Shown: positions 33,758 through 43,693 of the stretch, one piece after another
Layout: each line of letters begins with the position of its first letter
Position numbering within the stretch: the first letter of the stretch is position 1
Assembly: GCF_001183605.1 (NCBI RefSeq)
Contig: NZ_LFXJ01000010.1
Location: 607,891-671,890, forward strand
Origin: Lysinibacillus xylanilyticus
Lineage (GTDB): Bacteria > Bacillota > Bacilli > Bacillales_A > Planococcaceae
Direction of reading: 5' to 3'
Length of the DNA stretch: 64,000 bases
Notes under the pieces: generated by a model
Told to the model about the DNA's origin: nothing
Seen by the model: the letters and a program-made list of their open reading frames with translations, nothing else
Databases searched by the model: none
Made by a program: the position numbers and the translations under genes

Positions 33758-34633
33758 TTGGTGCGTAGTATGACTGGTTTTGGCAGAGGTGTCACAACAA
33801 CAAGAGACTTTCAATTAACTGTAGAAATGCGCTCGGTCAACCATCGATTTTTAGAAATTAATGCAAAATTCCCGAAAGAATGGCTTGAAGCAGAAATTTT
33901 TGCAAAGAAATTAATTTCGCAAGCTTTGTCACGTGGCAAAATTGATGTGATGGTTAATGTTAAGGATTTAGAGAACGTCGAGCAATCTATTGAAATTAAT
34001 TGGTCATTAATTGAAGCGTATCGTAAGGCAAAAGAGCAATTAGCAAGTAAAGTACCACTAGAAGAAAAATGGACAATGCAAGAGTTACTATCGCTTGAAC
34101 AAGCGCTTGTACAGGAAAAGCCACAGCTTACACCAGAGGATTTACTCTGTGCTGTTGAAAAGGCTATTTCACAAGCACTTGAACAGCTCATTCAAATGCG
34201 TGAGCGTGAAGGGCAAGAATTGCATGATGTTGTTGTACAATATAAAGAACAGTTAATGGAACAAGTGAACCAGATTTGTTCATGTGCCTCTCTTGCTGTA
34301 GAAAAATATCGTACACGATTATTGGAAAGAATTAATCAAGTGACGGATGGAGCGTTGTTAGAAGATCGCCTACTTGCTGAAGTAGCGATATTTGCAGAAC
34401 GTGTGGACATCACTGAAGAATTGGACCGATTAGATAGTCACTTTAATCAACTGGAAGAAACATTACAAGAAACAATTTCAGTTGGCCGTAAATTAGACTT
34501 TTTAATGCAGGAAATACACCGCGAAATCAATACGATTGGTTCTAAAAATCAATCGACAGAGGCGGCTGTTGCAGTAGTTCAGGCGAAAACAATTTTAGAA
34601 AAGATGCGCGAGCAAGTTCAAAATATCGAATAG
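33758..34633 (+). CDS. yloC: YicC/YloC family endoribonuclease
   Basis: A member of the YicC family, whose E. coli representative is an endoribonuclease. The diagnostic N terminus SMTGFGRG is followed by MRSVNHRFLE. The C-terminal part carries LDFLMQEIHREINTIGSKN (about residue 248), with long helical stretches between. 291 aa is normal. The start is TTG 33758 or GTG 33761 after AAAGGTG. It heads the yloC-gmk-rpoZ cluster; the remA gene found between yloC and gmk in B. subtilis is missing, with only 43 bp in the gap. Confidence 0.9.
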   Translation: MVRSMTGFGRGVTTTRDFQLTVEMRSVNHRFLEINAKFPKEWLEAEIFAKKLISQALSRGKIDVMVNVKDLENVEQSIEINWSLIEAYRKAKEQLASKVPLEEKWTMQELLSLEQALVQEKPQLTPEDLLCAVEKAISQALEQLIQMREREGQELHDVVVQYKEQLMEQVNQICSCASLAVEKYRTRLLERINQVTDGALLEDRLLAEVAIFAERVDITEELDRLDSHFNQLEETLQETISVGRKLDFLMQEIHREINTIGSKNQSTEAAVAVVQAKTILEKMREQVQNIE

Positions 34634-34676
34634 CTTGCCTGTATCTGTTATAAATTAAGGGAGATATAGAGAATAA

Positions 34677-35294
<618 letters not shown>

Positions 35295-35298
35295 ACCT

Positions 35299-35526
35299 AT
35301 GTTATACCCATCAGTAGATACATTAAAAAAAGAAATCGATTCAAAATACTCTTTAGTAAGTCTAGCATCTAAACGTGCTCGTCAAATGCAAGAGGAACAA
35401 GGCACTGAACGTTTACACAAGTATGTTTCCCATAAATCCGTAGGGAAAGCACTTGAAGAAGTAGCGGCAGGTGTACTTACGAAGGTATCACAGGATGAGT
35501 CAACTGTGTACGAAGACGAAATCTAA
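35299..35526 (+). CDS. rpoZ: DNA-directed RNA polymerase omega subunit
   Basis: A 75-aa protein that assists RNA polymerase assembly. YSLVSLASKRARQM (about residue 17) and the later KSVGKALEEVAAGVL are the family's conserved stretches. It sits directly after gmk, with GAGGAG in the gmk end. The short length matches Bacillus YloH. Confidence 0.95.
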   Translation: MLYPSVDTLKKEIDSKYSLVSLASKRARQMQEEQGTERLHKYVSHKSVGKALEEVAAGVLTKVSQDESTVYEDEI

Positions 35527-35557
35527 CATTGATAAAAAAGCTTTTGCCAAATTAATG

Positions 35558-35756
35558 TTAACTTCTTTCAGCAGAAGTCTGCCACCTCTATAGGTGGTGA
35601 GATGAATGCCGATTTAAGCTACTTTTCAGCGGATGTCCAAACACCCGCTGAAAGAAGTTAAAGCCTCCGGCGGATGTCACGGAATCGGAAATGAGTGCTT
35701 TGTGCAAGCACAAAGCCGATTCCGGACGCAATTATGCCGGGGCATAATTGATCGTC
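35558..35756 (+). repeat. R2 repeat copy d, between rpoZ and coaBC
   Basis: A perfect 15-bp inverted pair TTAACTTCTTTCAGC (35558-35572) and GCTGAAAGAAGTTAA (35647-35661) encloses CCACCTCTATAGGTGG. Then come GCGGATGTCAC, the stem GGAATCGG...CCGATTCC (35681-35723) with an inner GCTTTGTG/CACAAAGC hairpin, and a perfect 10-bp hairpin CAATTATGCC/GGCATAATTG (35729-35750). Confidence 0.82.
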
Positions 35757-35787
35757 TGCAGTGGATTTTTGATTATACAGAATGTCG

Positions 35788-35820
35788 AGAGCTCCCGAGG
35801 AATATTCCTTTGGGAGCTTA
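35788..35820 (+). promoter_or_regulatory. Leader hairpin just upstream of coaBC
   Basis: AGCTCCC (35790-35796) pairs with GGGAGCT (35812-35818), and the interior AGGAATATTCCT can extend the stem. It ends about 8 bp before the ribosome site. There is no T run, so it is not a clear terminator. Confidence 0.5.
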
Positions 35821-35842
35821 TCATTTGAAAGGACGATTGTGC

Positions 35843-36853
35843 ATGAATAAAAATATTTTACTTTGTGTTTCAGGTGGTATAGCGGTTTATAAGGCTGTCG
35901 CTTTAGTTAGCAAGCTATCTCAAGCAGGAGCAAATGTAAAGGTTATCATGACGGCATCAGCAAGACAATTTGTGAATCCGCTGAGCTTTCAAGTTATGTC
36001 CAAAAATGATGTTTTTTTCGATACTTTTGATGAAAAGGATTCGAGTGTTATTGCCCATATTGATTTGGCAGATTGGGCTGATTTAATCTTAGTTGCACCA
36101 GCTACCGCAAATGTCATAGGAAAACTGGCGAATGGAATTGCAGACGATATGGTAACGACGACCTTGCTTGCAACAACTGCTCCTGTATGGCTAGCACCAG
36201 CGATGAATGTACATATGTATGACCATCCAGCGGTAAAACGAAATTTGGCTCAGTTACAATCTGATGGCTATCAATTTATTGAGCCTTCGGAAGGATTTTT
36301 GGCATGTGGCTATGTTGGTAAAGGTCGTTTAGAGGAGCCAGAAAAAATAACGGCGATTGTGCAAGAATTTTTTTCAGAGAAGCTTAAGCCATTAGCTGGT
36401 AAAACGGTAGTGGTTACAGCTGGAGCTTTCTATGTTCCACTGGACGAGCACCATATTATTAGTACACAGTCGAATAGTAAAATTGGTCAGGCAATAGCAA
36501 AAGAGGCAAAAACACTTGGGGCAAATGTAATCCTAATAGATGAGAAAGCAACAAGCGTGCATAAGCTCTTTGAACTGCTTGAGGATTATAAAAAGCAATA
36601 TCCATCTGCATTTTTTATCCATGCAGCAAATACGCCTACAATTGAAGGGGCACCGATACTATCCGTAGAAGGAATTAGCGCAATAACGTTTGGACAAAAG
36701 GTTATTGGTGAACCAATGTTAACAATTATGTCTGACACGTGGATTGATTTTAGTGATACGGCAGAAGTAAATGGTCAATTGTGGGATACGGCAATTGCCA
36801 CGCAGTTTGCGCAAGCATTATGGACATATGTATTACAGGGTGAGAAGCAATGA
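35843..36853 (+). CDS. coaBC: CoaBC-type protein with intact CoaC half and degenerate CoaB half
   Basis: Residues 1-180 are a normal phosphopantothenoylcysteine decarboxylase (CoaC). Visible motifs are the FMN-fold start LLCVSGGIAVYKA, LVAPATANVIGKLANGIADD, APAMNVHMY and the active-site-loop Cys in GFLACGYVGKGRL. From residue about 185 the ligase (CoaB) half begins GKTVVVTAGAFYVPLDE, where the family has VTAGPTREPIDP. It lacks the SSGKMG, AAVADY/W, KIKK and GFAAET motifs and is about 60 residues short (336 aa in total against about 400). The ATG at 35843 has AAAGGA upstream; the longer open frame from 35633 translates repeat R2d. It overlaps priA by 4 nt. Confidence 0.85.
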   Translation: MNKNILLCVSGGIAVYKAVALVSKLSQAGANVKVIMTASARQFVNPLSFQVMSKNDVFFDTFDEKDSSVIAHIDLADWADLILVAPATANVIGKLANGIADDMVTTTLLATTAPVWLAPAMNVHMYDHPAVKRNLAQLQSDGYQFIEPSEGFLACGYVGKGRLEEPEKITAIVQEFFSEKLKPLAGKTVVVTAGAFYVPLDEHHIISTQSNSKIGQAIAKEAKTLGANVILIDEKATSVHKLFELLEDYKKQYPSAFFIHAANTPTIEGAPILSVEGISAITFGQKVIGEPMLTIMSDTWIDFSDTAEVNGQLWDTAIATQFAQALWTYVLQGEKQ

Positions 36854-39264
36854 GTTTGTTAATTGCAGAGGTTATAGTGGATGTTTCAACTTACCATGTA
36901 GATCGTCCATTTGACTATGAAGTACCTACAGAATGGGCACATATTATAGAGATGGGCTGTCGTGTAAAAGTACCGTTCGGGCCACGAAATGTTTTAGGCT
37001 TTGTGGTCGGATTAAAAAATGAAACAGATGTACCATCTAATAAATTAAAGTCTATTGCGCAAATTTTAGATATAGAGCCTGTATTAACCGAAGAAATGCT
37101 GTTAATGGCAAAGTGGCTGAAAAACGAAACGATTTGCTATGAAATTGATGCCTTACAGGTCATGCTCCCATCAGCGCTTCGAGCGAAGTATGAAAAAATC
37201 ATAACGCTACTAGTGGAGAAAGACGCTTTGCCAGCTGAAGCTCAAGCTATTTTTGGTAAGCGACAACAGGCTAATTTCAAAGAGTTTGAACGTGCAGAAT
37301 TACTTCCTTTATTAAAACAGCTTATCACTAATAAAATTGTAAAAATTGAAAATGTTGTGAAGCAGCAAGGCAATGTGAAAGAAATACGGATGGTCAAAAT
37401 TTCAGATAATCAGCAAGAGATCGACAAAGCAATGGAAGGTGCAGCGAGAGCAGTTAAACAACGCCAGCTAATTGAATGGATGGGCAGACATCTTGGAGAG
37501 GTCCTTTTGCCACAGAAAATCTATGAGGAAACAGGTGCATCTTCCGCGGTATTACAGTCAGTTATTGAAAAAGGAGCCGCTCACTTTATACAAGAAGAGG
37601 TGTATCGTGATCCCTTTACGAGAGAGGTTTCCCGTACGCAATCTTTACAGTTGACGGATGAGCAGCATGTAGGTCTAAAGGCTATTGTTGGATCGATGGA
37701 AGAACAGACAGCGAAAACTTTTTTACTTCACGGCGTTACTGGAAGTGGTAAAACTGAAATATATTTGCAAGCGATACAAAAGGTGTTAGGTGAAGGTAAG
37801 GAAGCCATTATGCTTGTACCGGAAATATCATTAACACCACAAATGACAGAGCGTTTTCGTAGTCGTTTTGGTGAGATGGTTGCTGTGATGCATAGTGGCT
37901 TATCTGTCGGTGAAAAGTATGATGAATGGCGTAAAATTCAGCAAGGAAAAGTAAGCGTTGTTGTTGGAGCTCGTTCAGCAATTTTCGCACCTTTTACAAA
38001 TTTAGGTCTTATTATTTTAGATGAAGAGCACGAGTCAACATACAAGCAAGAGGATTCACCGCGTTATCACGCTAGAGATGTAGCGATTTGGCGAAGTGAA
38101 TTTTACAAATGTCCTGTTATATTAGGTAGTGCAACGCCTGCACTTGAATCATTTGCGAGAGCAAAGAAGGGTGTATATAGTTTGCTATCCTTAAAGCAAC
38201 GTGCTTTGCATCAACCGTTACCAACTGTTTTTATTGCTGATATGCGAGAAGAACTTCAAAAAGGGAATCGTTCTATGTTTTCGGAGCAGCTTATTGATGC
38301 TATACGTATAAGGCTTGAGAAAAAAGAACAGATGGTGCTGTTTTTAAATCGTCGTGGCTATTCTTCTTTTGTGCTTTGTCGTGATTGTGGGACGGTTGTA
38401 CAATGTCCGAACTGTGACATCTCGTTAACGTATCATCGAACAACAGAGAAATTAAAATGTCATTATTGCGGTTATGAGGAGCGTGTTCCTCAAATATGTC
38501 CACAATGCCAGAGTGAGCATATTCGTTATTTTGGTACGGGAACACAAAAAGTTGAGGAAGAAATTTATAAGCTATTTCCTGAGGCAAGGGTTCTCCGAAT
38601 GGATGTTGATACAACAAAGCAAAAGGGTGCACATGAAGAAATTTTGCAGGCATTTGGGGAAGGACAGGCAGATATTTTGCTAGGGACGCAAATGATTGCT
38701 AAAGGTCTTGATTTTCCTAATATTACGCTAGTCGGTGTACTTAGTGCTGATACATCACTGCATCTACCCGATTACCGTGCAGCGGAGCGTACATTCCAAT
38801 TATTAACGCAGGTTAGTGGTAGGGCAGGACGTCATGAAAAGCATGGTGAGGTTATTATTCAATCGTATACACCAGAGCATTATGCAATTGAACTGGCAAA
38901 ATTACAAGATTACGAGCCGTTTTACGAACGTGAAATGTTTTTACGCCGCCGCTCTAGCTATCCACCATATTATTATGTAGCACTTATTCAAATATCTCAT
39001 GAGGATGTAATGATGGCGGCAGAGTATGCTGGACGTGCAGCGGATTGGCTAAAGGGAAACTTATCAAACCAGGTAGCAATTATTGGGCCAACAACTGCAA
39101 GCATTAGTCGTCTCCAAAATAGATATCGCTATCAATGTTTGATAAAATATAAAATTGAACCAAATCTCATTCCTGTATTACAGCGCCTTCTAGCGATGTA
39201 TCGAGCGGAATGGATTAAACAGGGAATATTAATGACGGTAGATTTAGACCCGTCAACTATATAA
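36850..39264 (+). CDS. priA: Primosomal replication-restart helicase PriA
   Basis: A superfamily 2 helicase that reloads the replisome at collapsed forks. An N-terminal DNA-binding region precedes Walker A GVTGSGKTE (about residue 298) and the DEEH box LDEEHESTYKQ (about 390). Eight cysteines form two zinc sites (CRDCGTVVQCPNC, CHYCG, CPQC, about 510-560). The helicase end TQMIAKGLDFPNITLVGV follows. 804 aa matches B. subtilis. Confidence 0.97.
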   Translation: MSLLIAEVIVDVSTYHVDRPFDYEVPTEWAHIIEMGCRVKVPFGPRNVLGFVVGLKNETDVPSNKLKSIAQILDIEPVLTEEMLLMAKWLKNETICYEIDALQVMLPSALRAKYEKIITLLVEKDALPAEAQAIFGKRQQANFKEFERAELLPLLKQLITNKIVKIENVVKQQGNVKEIRMVKISDNQQEIDKAMEGAARAVKQRQLIEWMGRHLGEVLLPQKIYEETGASSAVLQSVIEKGAAHFIQEEVYRDPFTREVSRTQSLQLTDEQHVGLKAIVGSMEEQTAKTFLLHGVTGSGKTEIYLQAIQKVLGEGKEAIMLVPEISLTPQMTERFRSRFGEMVAVMHSGLSVGEKYDEWRKIQQGKVSVVVGARSAIFAPFTNLGLIILDEEHESTYKQEDSPRYHARDVAIWRSEFYKCPVILGSATPALESFARAKKGVYSLLSLKQRALHQPLPTVFIADMREELQKGNRSMFSEQLIDAIRIRLEKKEQMVLFLNRRGYSSFVLCRDCGTVVQCPNCDISLTYHRTTEKLKCHYCGYEERVPQICPQCQSEHIRYFGTGTQKVEEEIYKLFPEARVLRMDVDTTKQKGAHEEILQAFGEGQADILLGTQMIAKGLDFPNITLVGVLSADTSLHLPDYRAAERTFQLLTQVSGRAGRHEKHGEVIIQSYTPEHYAIELAKLQDYEPFYEREMFLRRRSSYPPYYYVALIQISHEDVMMAAEYAGRAADWLKGNLSNQVAIIGPTTASISRLQNRYRYQCLIKYKIEPNLIPVLQRLLAMYRAEWIKQGILMTVDLDPSTI

Positions 39265-39268
39265 AATA

Positions 39269-39462
39269 GTTCATCATCAGATTGGACATGACATTTTGTT
39301 GGAATTTATGCCATGCGAATAAGTTGATTGGAGTGGAGGCTGGGTGACTCCTCGGGGATCAGCATTACAGATGATGCCCTGCAGCGAAGCGTCAGCAACA
39401 AATGTTTTCTGTGCGAAAGCGAAGCGTCAGCAACAACGCGCCCAGTTGCAATTGAAATCAAG
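39269..39462 (+). repeat. R1 repeat copy c
   Basis: The lead-in is TCATCATCAG...GACATGACATTTTG, with TTTATGCCATGCGAATAAG. The body is GTTGATTGGAGTGGAGGCTG...GACTCCTCGGGGATCAGC, ending CGCGCCCAGTTGCAATTGAAATCA. The interior carries an insertion with a repeated AGCGTCAGCAACAA (39389 and 39424). It lies 5 bp after priA. Confidence 0.78.
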
Positions 39463-39512
39463 GCCAAGTTAAAATGATGAGCCATTCAAGTGGAATTTCT
39501 AATAGACTTTGT

Positions 39513-39690
39513 CCTATCACCGAAAGTTTGGGATGACATTTTGCTAAAACGTATGCAATGTATATAAGTTGATTGGAGTGGAGGTTGGGCGACTCCTCGG
39601 GGATTAGCGTTACAGATGAGACCCTGCAGCGAAGCGAAGCGGCTCATCGAACGCCCCCAGGAAAGCGCCCAGCCGGAACTGAAATCAGAT
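39513..39690 (+). repeat. R1 repeat copy d (best full copy)
   Basis: TCACCGAAAG...GATGACATTT and GTATGCAATGTATATAAG lead into the body. The arms TTGATTGGAGTGGAGGTTGGGCG (39569-39591) and CGCCCAGCCGGAACTGAAATCA (39666-39687) fold together. A second stem, GATGAG with CTCATC, closes over CCTGCAGCGAAGCGAAGCGG. It is arranged head-to-tail with copy c and ends 60 bp before def. Confidence 0.82.
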
Positions 39691-39752
39691 CCACATATGG
39701 AGTTACAATTAGACAAGGTATAAGCCTTAAATATAGAAATGAGGAACATAAG

Positions 39753-40247
39753 ATGGCAATTAAAAAAGTTGTTGAACATCCAGCGAAGGTACTATCAACA
39801 CCGTGTGCGGAAGTAAAAGAAATTAATGAAGAAATTATTACATTACTAGATGATTTATATGACACAATGGTTGAATACGATGGCGTTGGTATTGCAGCAC
39901 CACAAATAAATGTAGGATTACGTGTTGCAATTGTTGAGCTTGGCGAGGAACGCGATATTTTAGAAATGATTAATCCAACTGTCATTGAAACAGATGGCGC
40001 TGAAGTAGATATTGAGGGATGCTTAAGCTTCCCGGGATTATACGGTGAGGTTGAACGACCTGACTATGTGAAAATTGAAGCGTGTGACCGTGAAGGACGT
40101 GTATATGAGCTAGAAGCGGGAGGCTTTGATGCACGAGCAATTTTACATGAAATCGATCATTTAGATGGCGTGCTATTTGATTCGAAAATCAAACGTATTC
40201 TAACTGAAGAAGAGCTAGAAGCAATGTACGCTGAAGAGGAGGAATAA
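39753..40247 (+). CDS. def: Peptide deformylase
   Basis: A metal hydrolase that removes the N-formyl group from nascent proteins. All three motifs are present: GVGIAAPQ (about residue 44), EGCLSF (about 90) and HEIDH (about 132), supplying the Cys and two His metal ligands. The ATG at 39753 with GAGGAA upstream gives 164 aa; an open extension back to 39573 only translates repeat R1d. It is followed by fmt after 1 nt. Confidence 0.97.
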   Translation: MAIKKVVEHPAKVLSTPCAEVKEINEEIITLLDDLYDTMVEYDGVGIAAPQINVGLRVAIVELGEERDILEMINPTVIETDGAEVDIEGCLSFPGLYGEVERPDYVKIEACDREGRVYELEAGGFDARAILHEIDHLDGVLFDSKIKRILTEEELEAMYAEEEE

Positions 40248-40248
40248 C

Positions 40249-41190
40249 ATGACTTCAATAATTTTTATGGGAACACCTGATTTCTCCGCGCCTATTTTGC
40301 GTATGCTACATCATGAAGGTTATGATATTAAAGCTGTAGTTACACCACCAGATCGTCCTGTTGGGCGTAAGCGTGTGCTAACACCACCACCTGTAAAGGT
40401 AGCAGCTATGGAGTTAGGTTTACATGTTATTCAGCCTGAAAAGCTACGCGGTTCAGAAGAATTACAGCAAATTATTGATTTACAACCTGACCTAATCGTA
40501 ACAGCAGCTTTTGGCCAAATTTTGCCGAAAGAATTACTAGATGTACCACCGCTTGGTTGCATTAACGTCCATGCGTCACTTTTACCGAAATATCGCGGTG
40601 GAGCACCTATTCACCAAGCCATTATTGATGGTGAAAAAGAGACTGGTGTAACTATTATGTATATGGAGCCAAAGCTAGATGCCGGTGATATCATATCTCA
40701 AAGGGCTATCCCAATTGAAGAGGAGGATCATACAGGTGGACTATTTGATAAGCTAAGTGCTGTAGGCTCTGATTTATTAAAAGCTACACTTCCTTCTATT
40801 ATAAATGGAACAAATAACCGTGCAGTGCAGGATGAAGCGCAAGTAACCTTTGCAAGCAATATTTCACGTGAACAAGAACGTATCGATTGGACAAAGGATG
40901 CTACAACTTTATACAATCAAGTGCGTGGTCTTCATCCGTGGCCAGTTGCCTATACAACATTTGAAGATGGCAACTTTAAAATTTGGTGGGCACAGGTCGG
41001 TGACACGAAGCATGATGCTATACCCGGTGAGGTTGTTGCGATTTCAAAGGATCATTTTGAAGTTGCTGCAGGAAATGGGACAACACTTGCCCTGTATGAT
41101 GTACAACCAGCTGGTAAGAAACGCATGACAGCAGTGGAATATTTGCGTGGTACAGGTTCTAAATTACAGATTGGGGACCAATTTAAATGA
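40249..41190 (+). CDS. fmt: Methionyl-tRNA formyltransferase
   Basis: It formylates initiator Met-tRNA. The N-terminal formyltransferase domain begins [14 protein letters not shown]. The active-site region is [21 protein letters not shown] (about residue 105), with the C-terminal OB-like domain from about 205. 313 aa. It is paired with def as in most bacteria and overlaps rsmB by 4 nt. Confidence 0.97.
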   Translation: MTSIIFMGTPDFSAPILRMLHHEGYDIKAVVTPPDRPVGRKRVLTPPPVKVAAMELGLHVIQPEKLRGSEELQQIIDLQPDLIVTAAFGQILPKELLDVPPLGCINVHASLLPKYRGGAPIHQAIIDGEKETGVTIMYMEPKLDAGDIISQRAIPIEEEDHTGGLFDKLSAVGSDLLKATLPSIINGTNNRAVQDEAQVTFASNISREQERIDWTKDATTLYNQVRGLHPWPVAYTTFEDGNFKIWWAQVGDTKHDAIPGEVVAISKDHFEVAAGNGTTLALYDVQPAGKKRMTAVEYLRGTGSKLQIGDQFK

Positions 41191-42548
41191 GTAAAAAAAG
41201 CGTAGTAATTTGGGATGGAAATGTGCGTGATGCTGCACTTTCTATTCTGTTAGCAGTAGATAAAAATCAAGCCTATAGTAATTTGCTTTTAAATGAAACG
41301 ATAAAGCGACATAAAATCGAAGCGAAGGATCGTGCGCTTTTAACAGAAATTACGTATGGCACTTTACAATATAAAATGACACTAGACTACTATTTAGAGC
41401 CATTTATTCGTGGTTCAGTAGATCATTGGGTGCGCTGGCTTTTACGTTTATCTTTATATCAAATGCATTATTTAACGCGTATCCCACCACATGCAGCGGT
41501 AAATGAGGCTGTAGAAATTGCTAAACGTCGAGGTCACCAAGGTATTGCTTCAATGGTCAACGGTATTTTACGATCTATTTTACGTCAGGGTGTAGCTTCT
41601 ACTGATGAAATTAAAGATCCAATTGAGCGTCTTGCTATTGAAACAAGTCATCCCGAATGGTTAGTGCAGCGCTTTGTCGATAACTACGGTATTGAAGTAG
41701 CGGCTGAAATGCTACATGAAAACAATGTACCTCCAGTGCAGACTGTACGTGTAAATACGACGAAAGCAAGCGTTGAGCAAGCGATTGCCAGCATAGAAGC
41801 GGAAGGTTTATCAGCGAAAAGAAGTGAGCTAATGCCTGAATGTTTACATGTAACAAATGGTCAGCCGGCTCGAACAAAGGCATTCCAAGATGGGCTTATT
41901 ACTATTCAGGATGAAAGCTCTATGATTCCAGCAAATGTTTTGCATCCATCTCCTGGCATGCGCGTCTTAGATATGTGTGCAGCTCCAGGTGGAAAGACAA
42001 CACATATAGCCGAGATTATGAAAAACGAAGGTTCGATTTTAGCGACTGACCTTCACCCTCATAAATTAGATTTAATCGACCATAATACTGATCGTCTAGG
42101 GATTGATATAGTAGAGACTGCTCCAATCGATGGACGTAAGGCACCTGATTTTCTACAAGCAGAATCATTCGACGCTATTTTAGTCGATGCGCCTTGTAGT
42201 GGTTTAGGAGTTATGCGCCGCAAGCCAGATATTAAATATACAAAACGAGAAGAAGATTTAGAAAACCTCCAAAAAATACAATTGGCGTTATTAGATGCTG
42301 CAACAAAAGTATTGAAAATAGATGGCAAGCTTGTGTACAGTACATGTACAGTCGATAAAAAAGAAAATGAAGGCACTGTAGAGGCCTTTTTATCAACGCA
42401 TCCAGAAATGGAAGCTATACAACTAGAATCTTTACCAACAAAATTAGCGAAAAAGCAAGCAAATGGCATGCTTCAAGTCTTTCCGCAAGACTTTGGCAGT
42501 GACGGTTTCTTCGTTGCCGCTTTTCGTAAAAAAGGAGAATCCAACTAA
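41187..42548 (+). CDS. rsmB: 16S rRNA m5C967 methyltransferase
   Basis: A SAM-dependent methyltransferase of the RsmB/Sun family. The N-terminal NusB-like domain spans about residues 1-140. The catalytic domain has the SAM loop [14 protein letters not shown] (about 261), [16 protein letters not shown] (about 331) with one catalytic Cys, and [12 protein letters not shown] (about 384) with the other. 453 aa. It overlaps rlmN by 1 nt. Confidence 0.96.
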   Translation: MSKKSVVIWDGNVRDAALSILLAVDKNQAYSNLLLNETIKRHKIEAKDRALLTEITYGTLQYKMTLDYYLEPFIRGSVDHWVRWLLRLSLYQMHYLTRIPPHAAVNEAVEIAKRRGHQGIASMVNGILRSILRQGVASTDEIKDPIERLAIETSHPEWLVQRFVDNYGIEVAAEMLHENNVPPVQTVRVNTTKASVEQAIASIEAEGLSAKRSELMPECLHVTNGQPARTKAFQDGLITIQDESSMIPANVLHPSPGMRVLDMCAAPGGKTTHIAEIMKNEGSILATDLHPHKLDLIDHNTDRLGIDIVETAPIDGRKAPDFLQAESFDAILVDAPCSGLGVMRRKPDIKYTKREEDLENLQKIQLALLDAATKVLKIDGKLVYSTCTVDKKENEGTVEAFLSTHPEMEAIQLESLPTKLAKKQANGMLQVFPQDFGSDGFFVAAFRKKGESN

Positions 42549-43690
42549 TGGTGGAGCAAGAGAAATTTAATGAGCGCATTAGCGACTTAGTTGAAGAGGC
42601 AGAAGACAAGCCTGTTCGACGCGCGAAAAAAGAAAAACCAGATTTAAAGGAATCGGTATATTCATTACAGCCGAAACAGTTAGAAGAATGGTTAAAGGAA
42701 AATGGTGAAAAACCATTCCGTGCAGCACAAATCTTTGATTGGCTTTATAATAAACGTGTGAAAACATTTGAAGAAATGTCTAACCTTTCAAAGGGGTTAC
42801 GTGAAAAGCTTGAAGCAAGTTTTGCATTGACGACATTGTCAACAATTATTCAACAGGAATCAAAAGATGGTACTATTAAGTTTTTATTCCAATTACAAGA
42901 TGGCTATTCTATTGAAACTGTATTAATGCGTCATGAATATGGGAACTCTGTTTGTGTGACAACACAAGTAGGTTGCCGAATTGGCTGTACGTTTTGTGCG
43001 TCAACTTTAGGTGGATTAAAACGTCACTTACTAGCAGGAGAAATCGTGGAGCAAGTTGTAAAAGTACAACAAACTTTAGATGAACTGGGCGAGCGTGTTT
43101 CACATATCGTCATTATGGGTATTGGAGAACCTTTCGATAATTATGATGCGATGATGAACTTCTTAAAAGTCATCAACCATGAAAAAGGGTTAAATATTGG
43201 TGCTCGTCACATCACTGTTTCAACATCAGGGATTGTTCCGAAAATTTACGAATTTGCTGATGAACAGCTACAAATCAACTTTGCAGTATCATTACACGCA
43301 CCTAACCAAGAGGATCGTCAAAAACTGATGCCAATTGCACGTGCTTACAAATTGGATGAATTAATGGAAGCTGTCCGTTACTATACGGATAAAACTGGCC
43401 GACGTGTTACTTTTGAGTATGGTTTAATGTCTGGTGAAAATGATTCAGTTGAAATTGCAGAAGAATTATCTGCATTAATAAAAGGACTTAAATGCCACGT
43501 TAACTTAATTCCTGTAAACTACGTACCAGAACGTGATTATGTTCGCACATCCCGTAGTCAAATTTTTGCCTTTGAAAAAACATTAAAGAAGAATGGTATT
43601 AACGTAACAATCCGCCGAGAGCAAGGTTCTGATATTGCTGCTGCGTGTGGTCAATTACGTGCGCAAGAGAGATCTGAAGAGACGAGGTGA
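42548..43690 (+). CDS. rlmN: 23S rRNA (adenine-2503-C2)-methyltransferase
   Basis: A radical-SAM enzyme that methylates A2503 of 23S rRNA and A37 of some tRNAs. The 4Fe-4S motif CRIGCTFC is near residue 140, and the radical-SAM GIGEPF motif is near 197. The C-terminal region contains the mechanistic Cys within AAACGQLRA. The first 40 residues are charged and variable. 380 aa. Confidence 0.96.
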   Translation: MVEQEKFNERISDLVEEAEDKPVRRAKKEKPDLKESVYSLQPKQLEEWLKENGEKPFRAAQIFDWLYNKRVKTFEEMSNLSKGLREKLEASFALTTLSTIIQQESKDGTIKFLFQLQDGYSIETVLMRHEYGNSVCVTTQVGCRIGCTFCASTLGGLKRHLLAGEIVEQVVKVQQTLDELGERVSHIVIMGIGEPFDNYDAMMNFLKVINHEKGLNIGARHITVSTSGIVPKIYEFADEQLQINFAVSLHAPNQEDRQKLMPIARAYKLDELMEAVRYYTDKTGRRVTFEYGLMSGENDSVEIAEELSALIKGLKCHVNLIPVNYVPERDYVRTSRSQIFAFEKTLKKNGINVTIRREQGSDIAAACGQLRAQERSEETR

Positions 43691-43693
43691 CCA

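Noticed and set aside
35633-35842. Seventy-residue N-terminal extension of CoaBC
   Set aside because: These codons translate repeat R2d and the leader hairpin; homologues begin at the ATG 35843.
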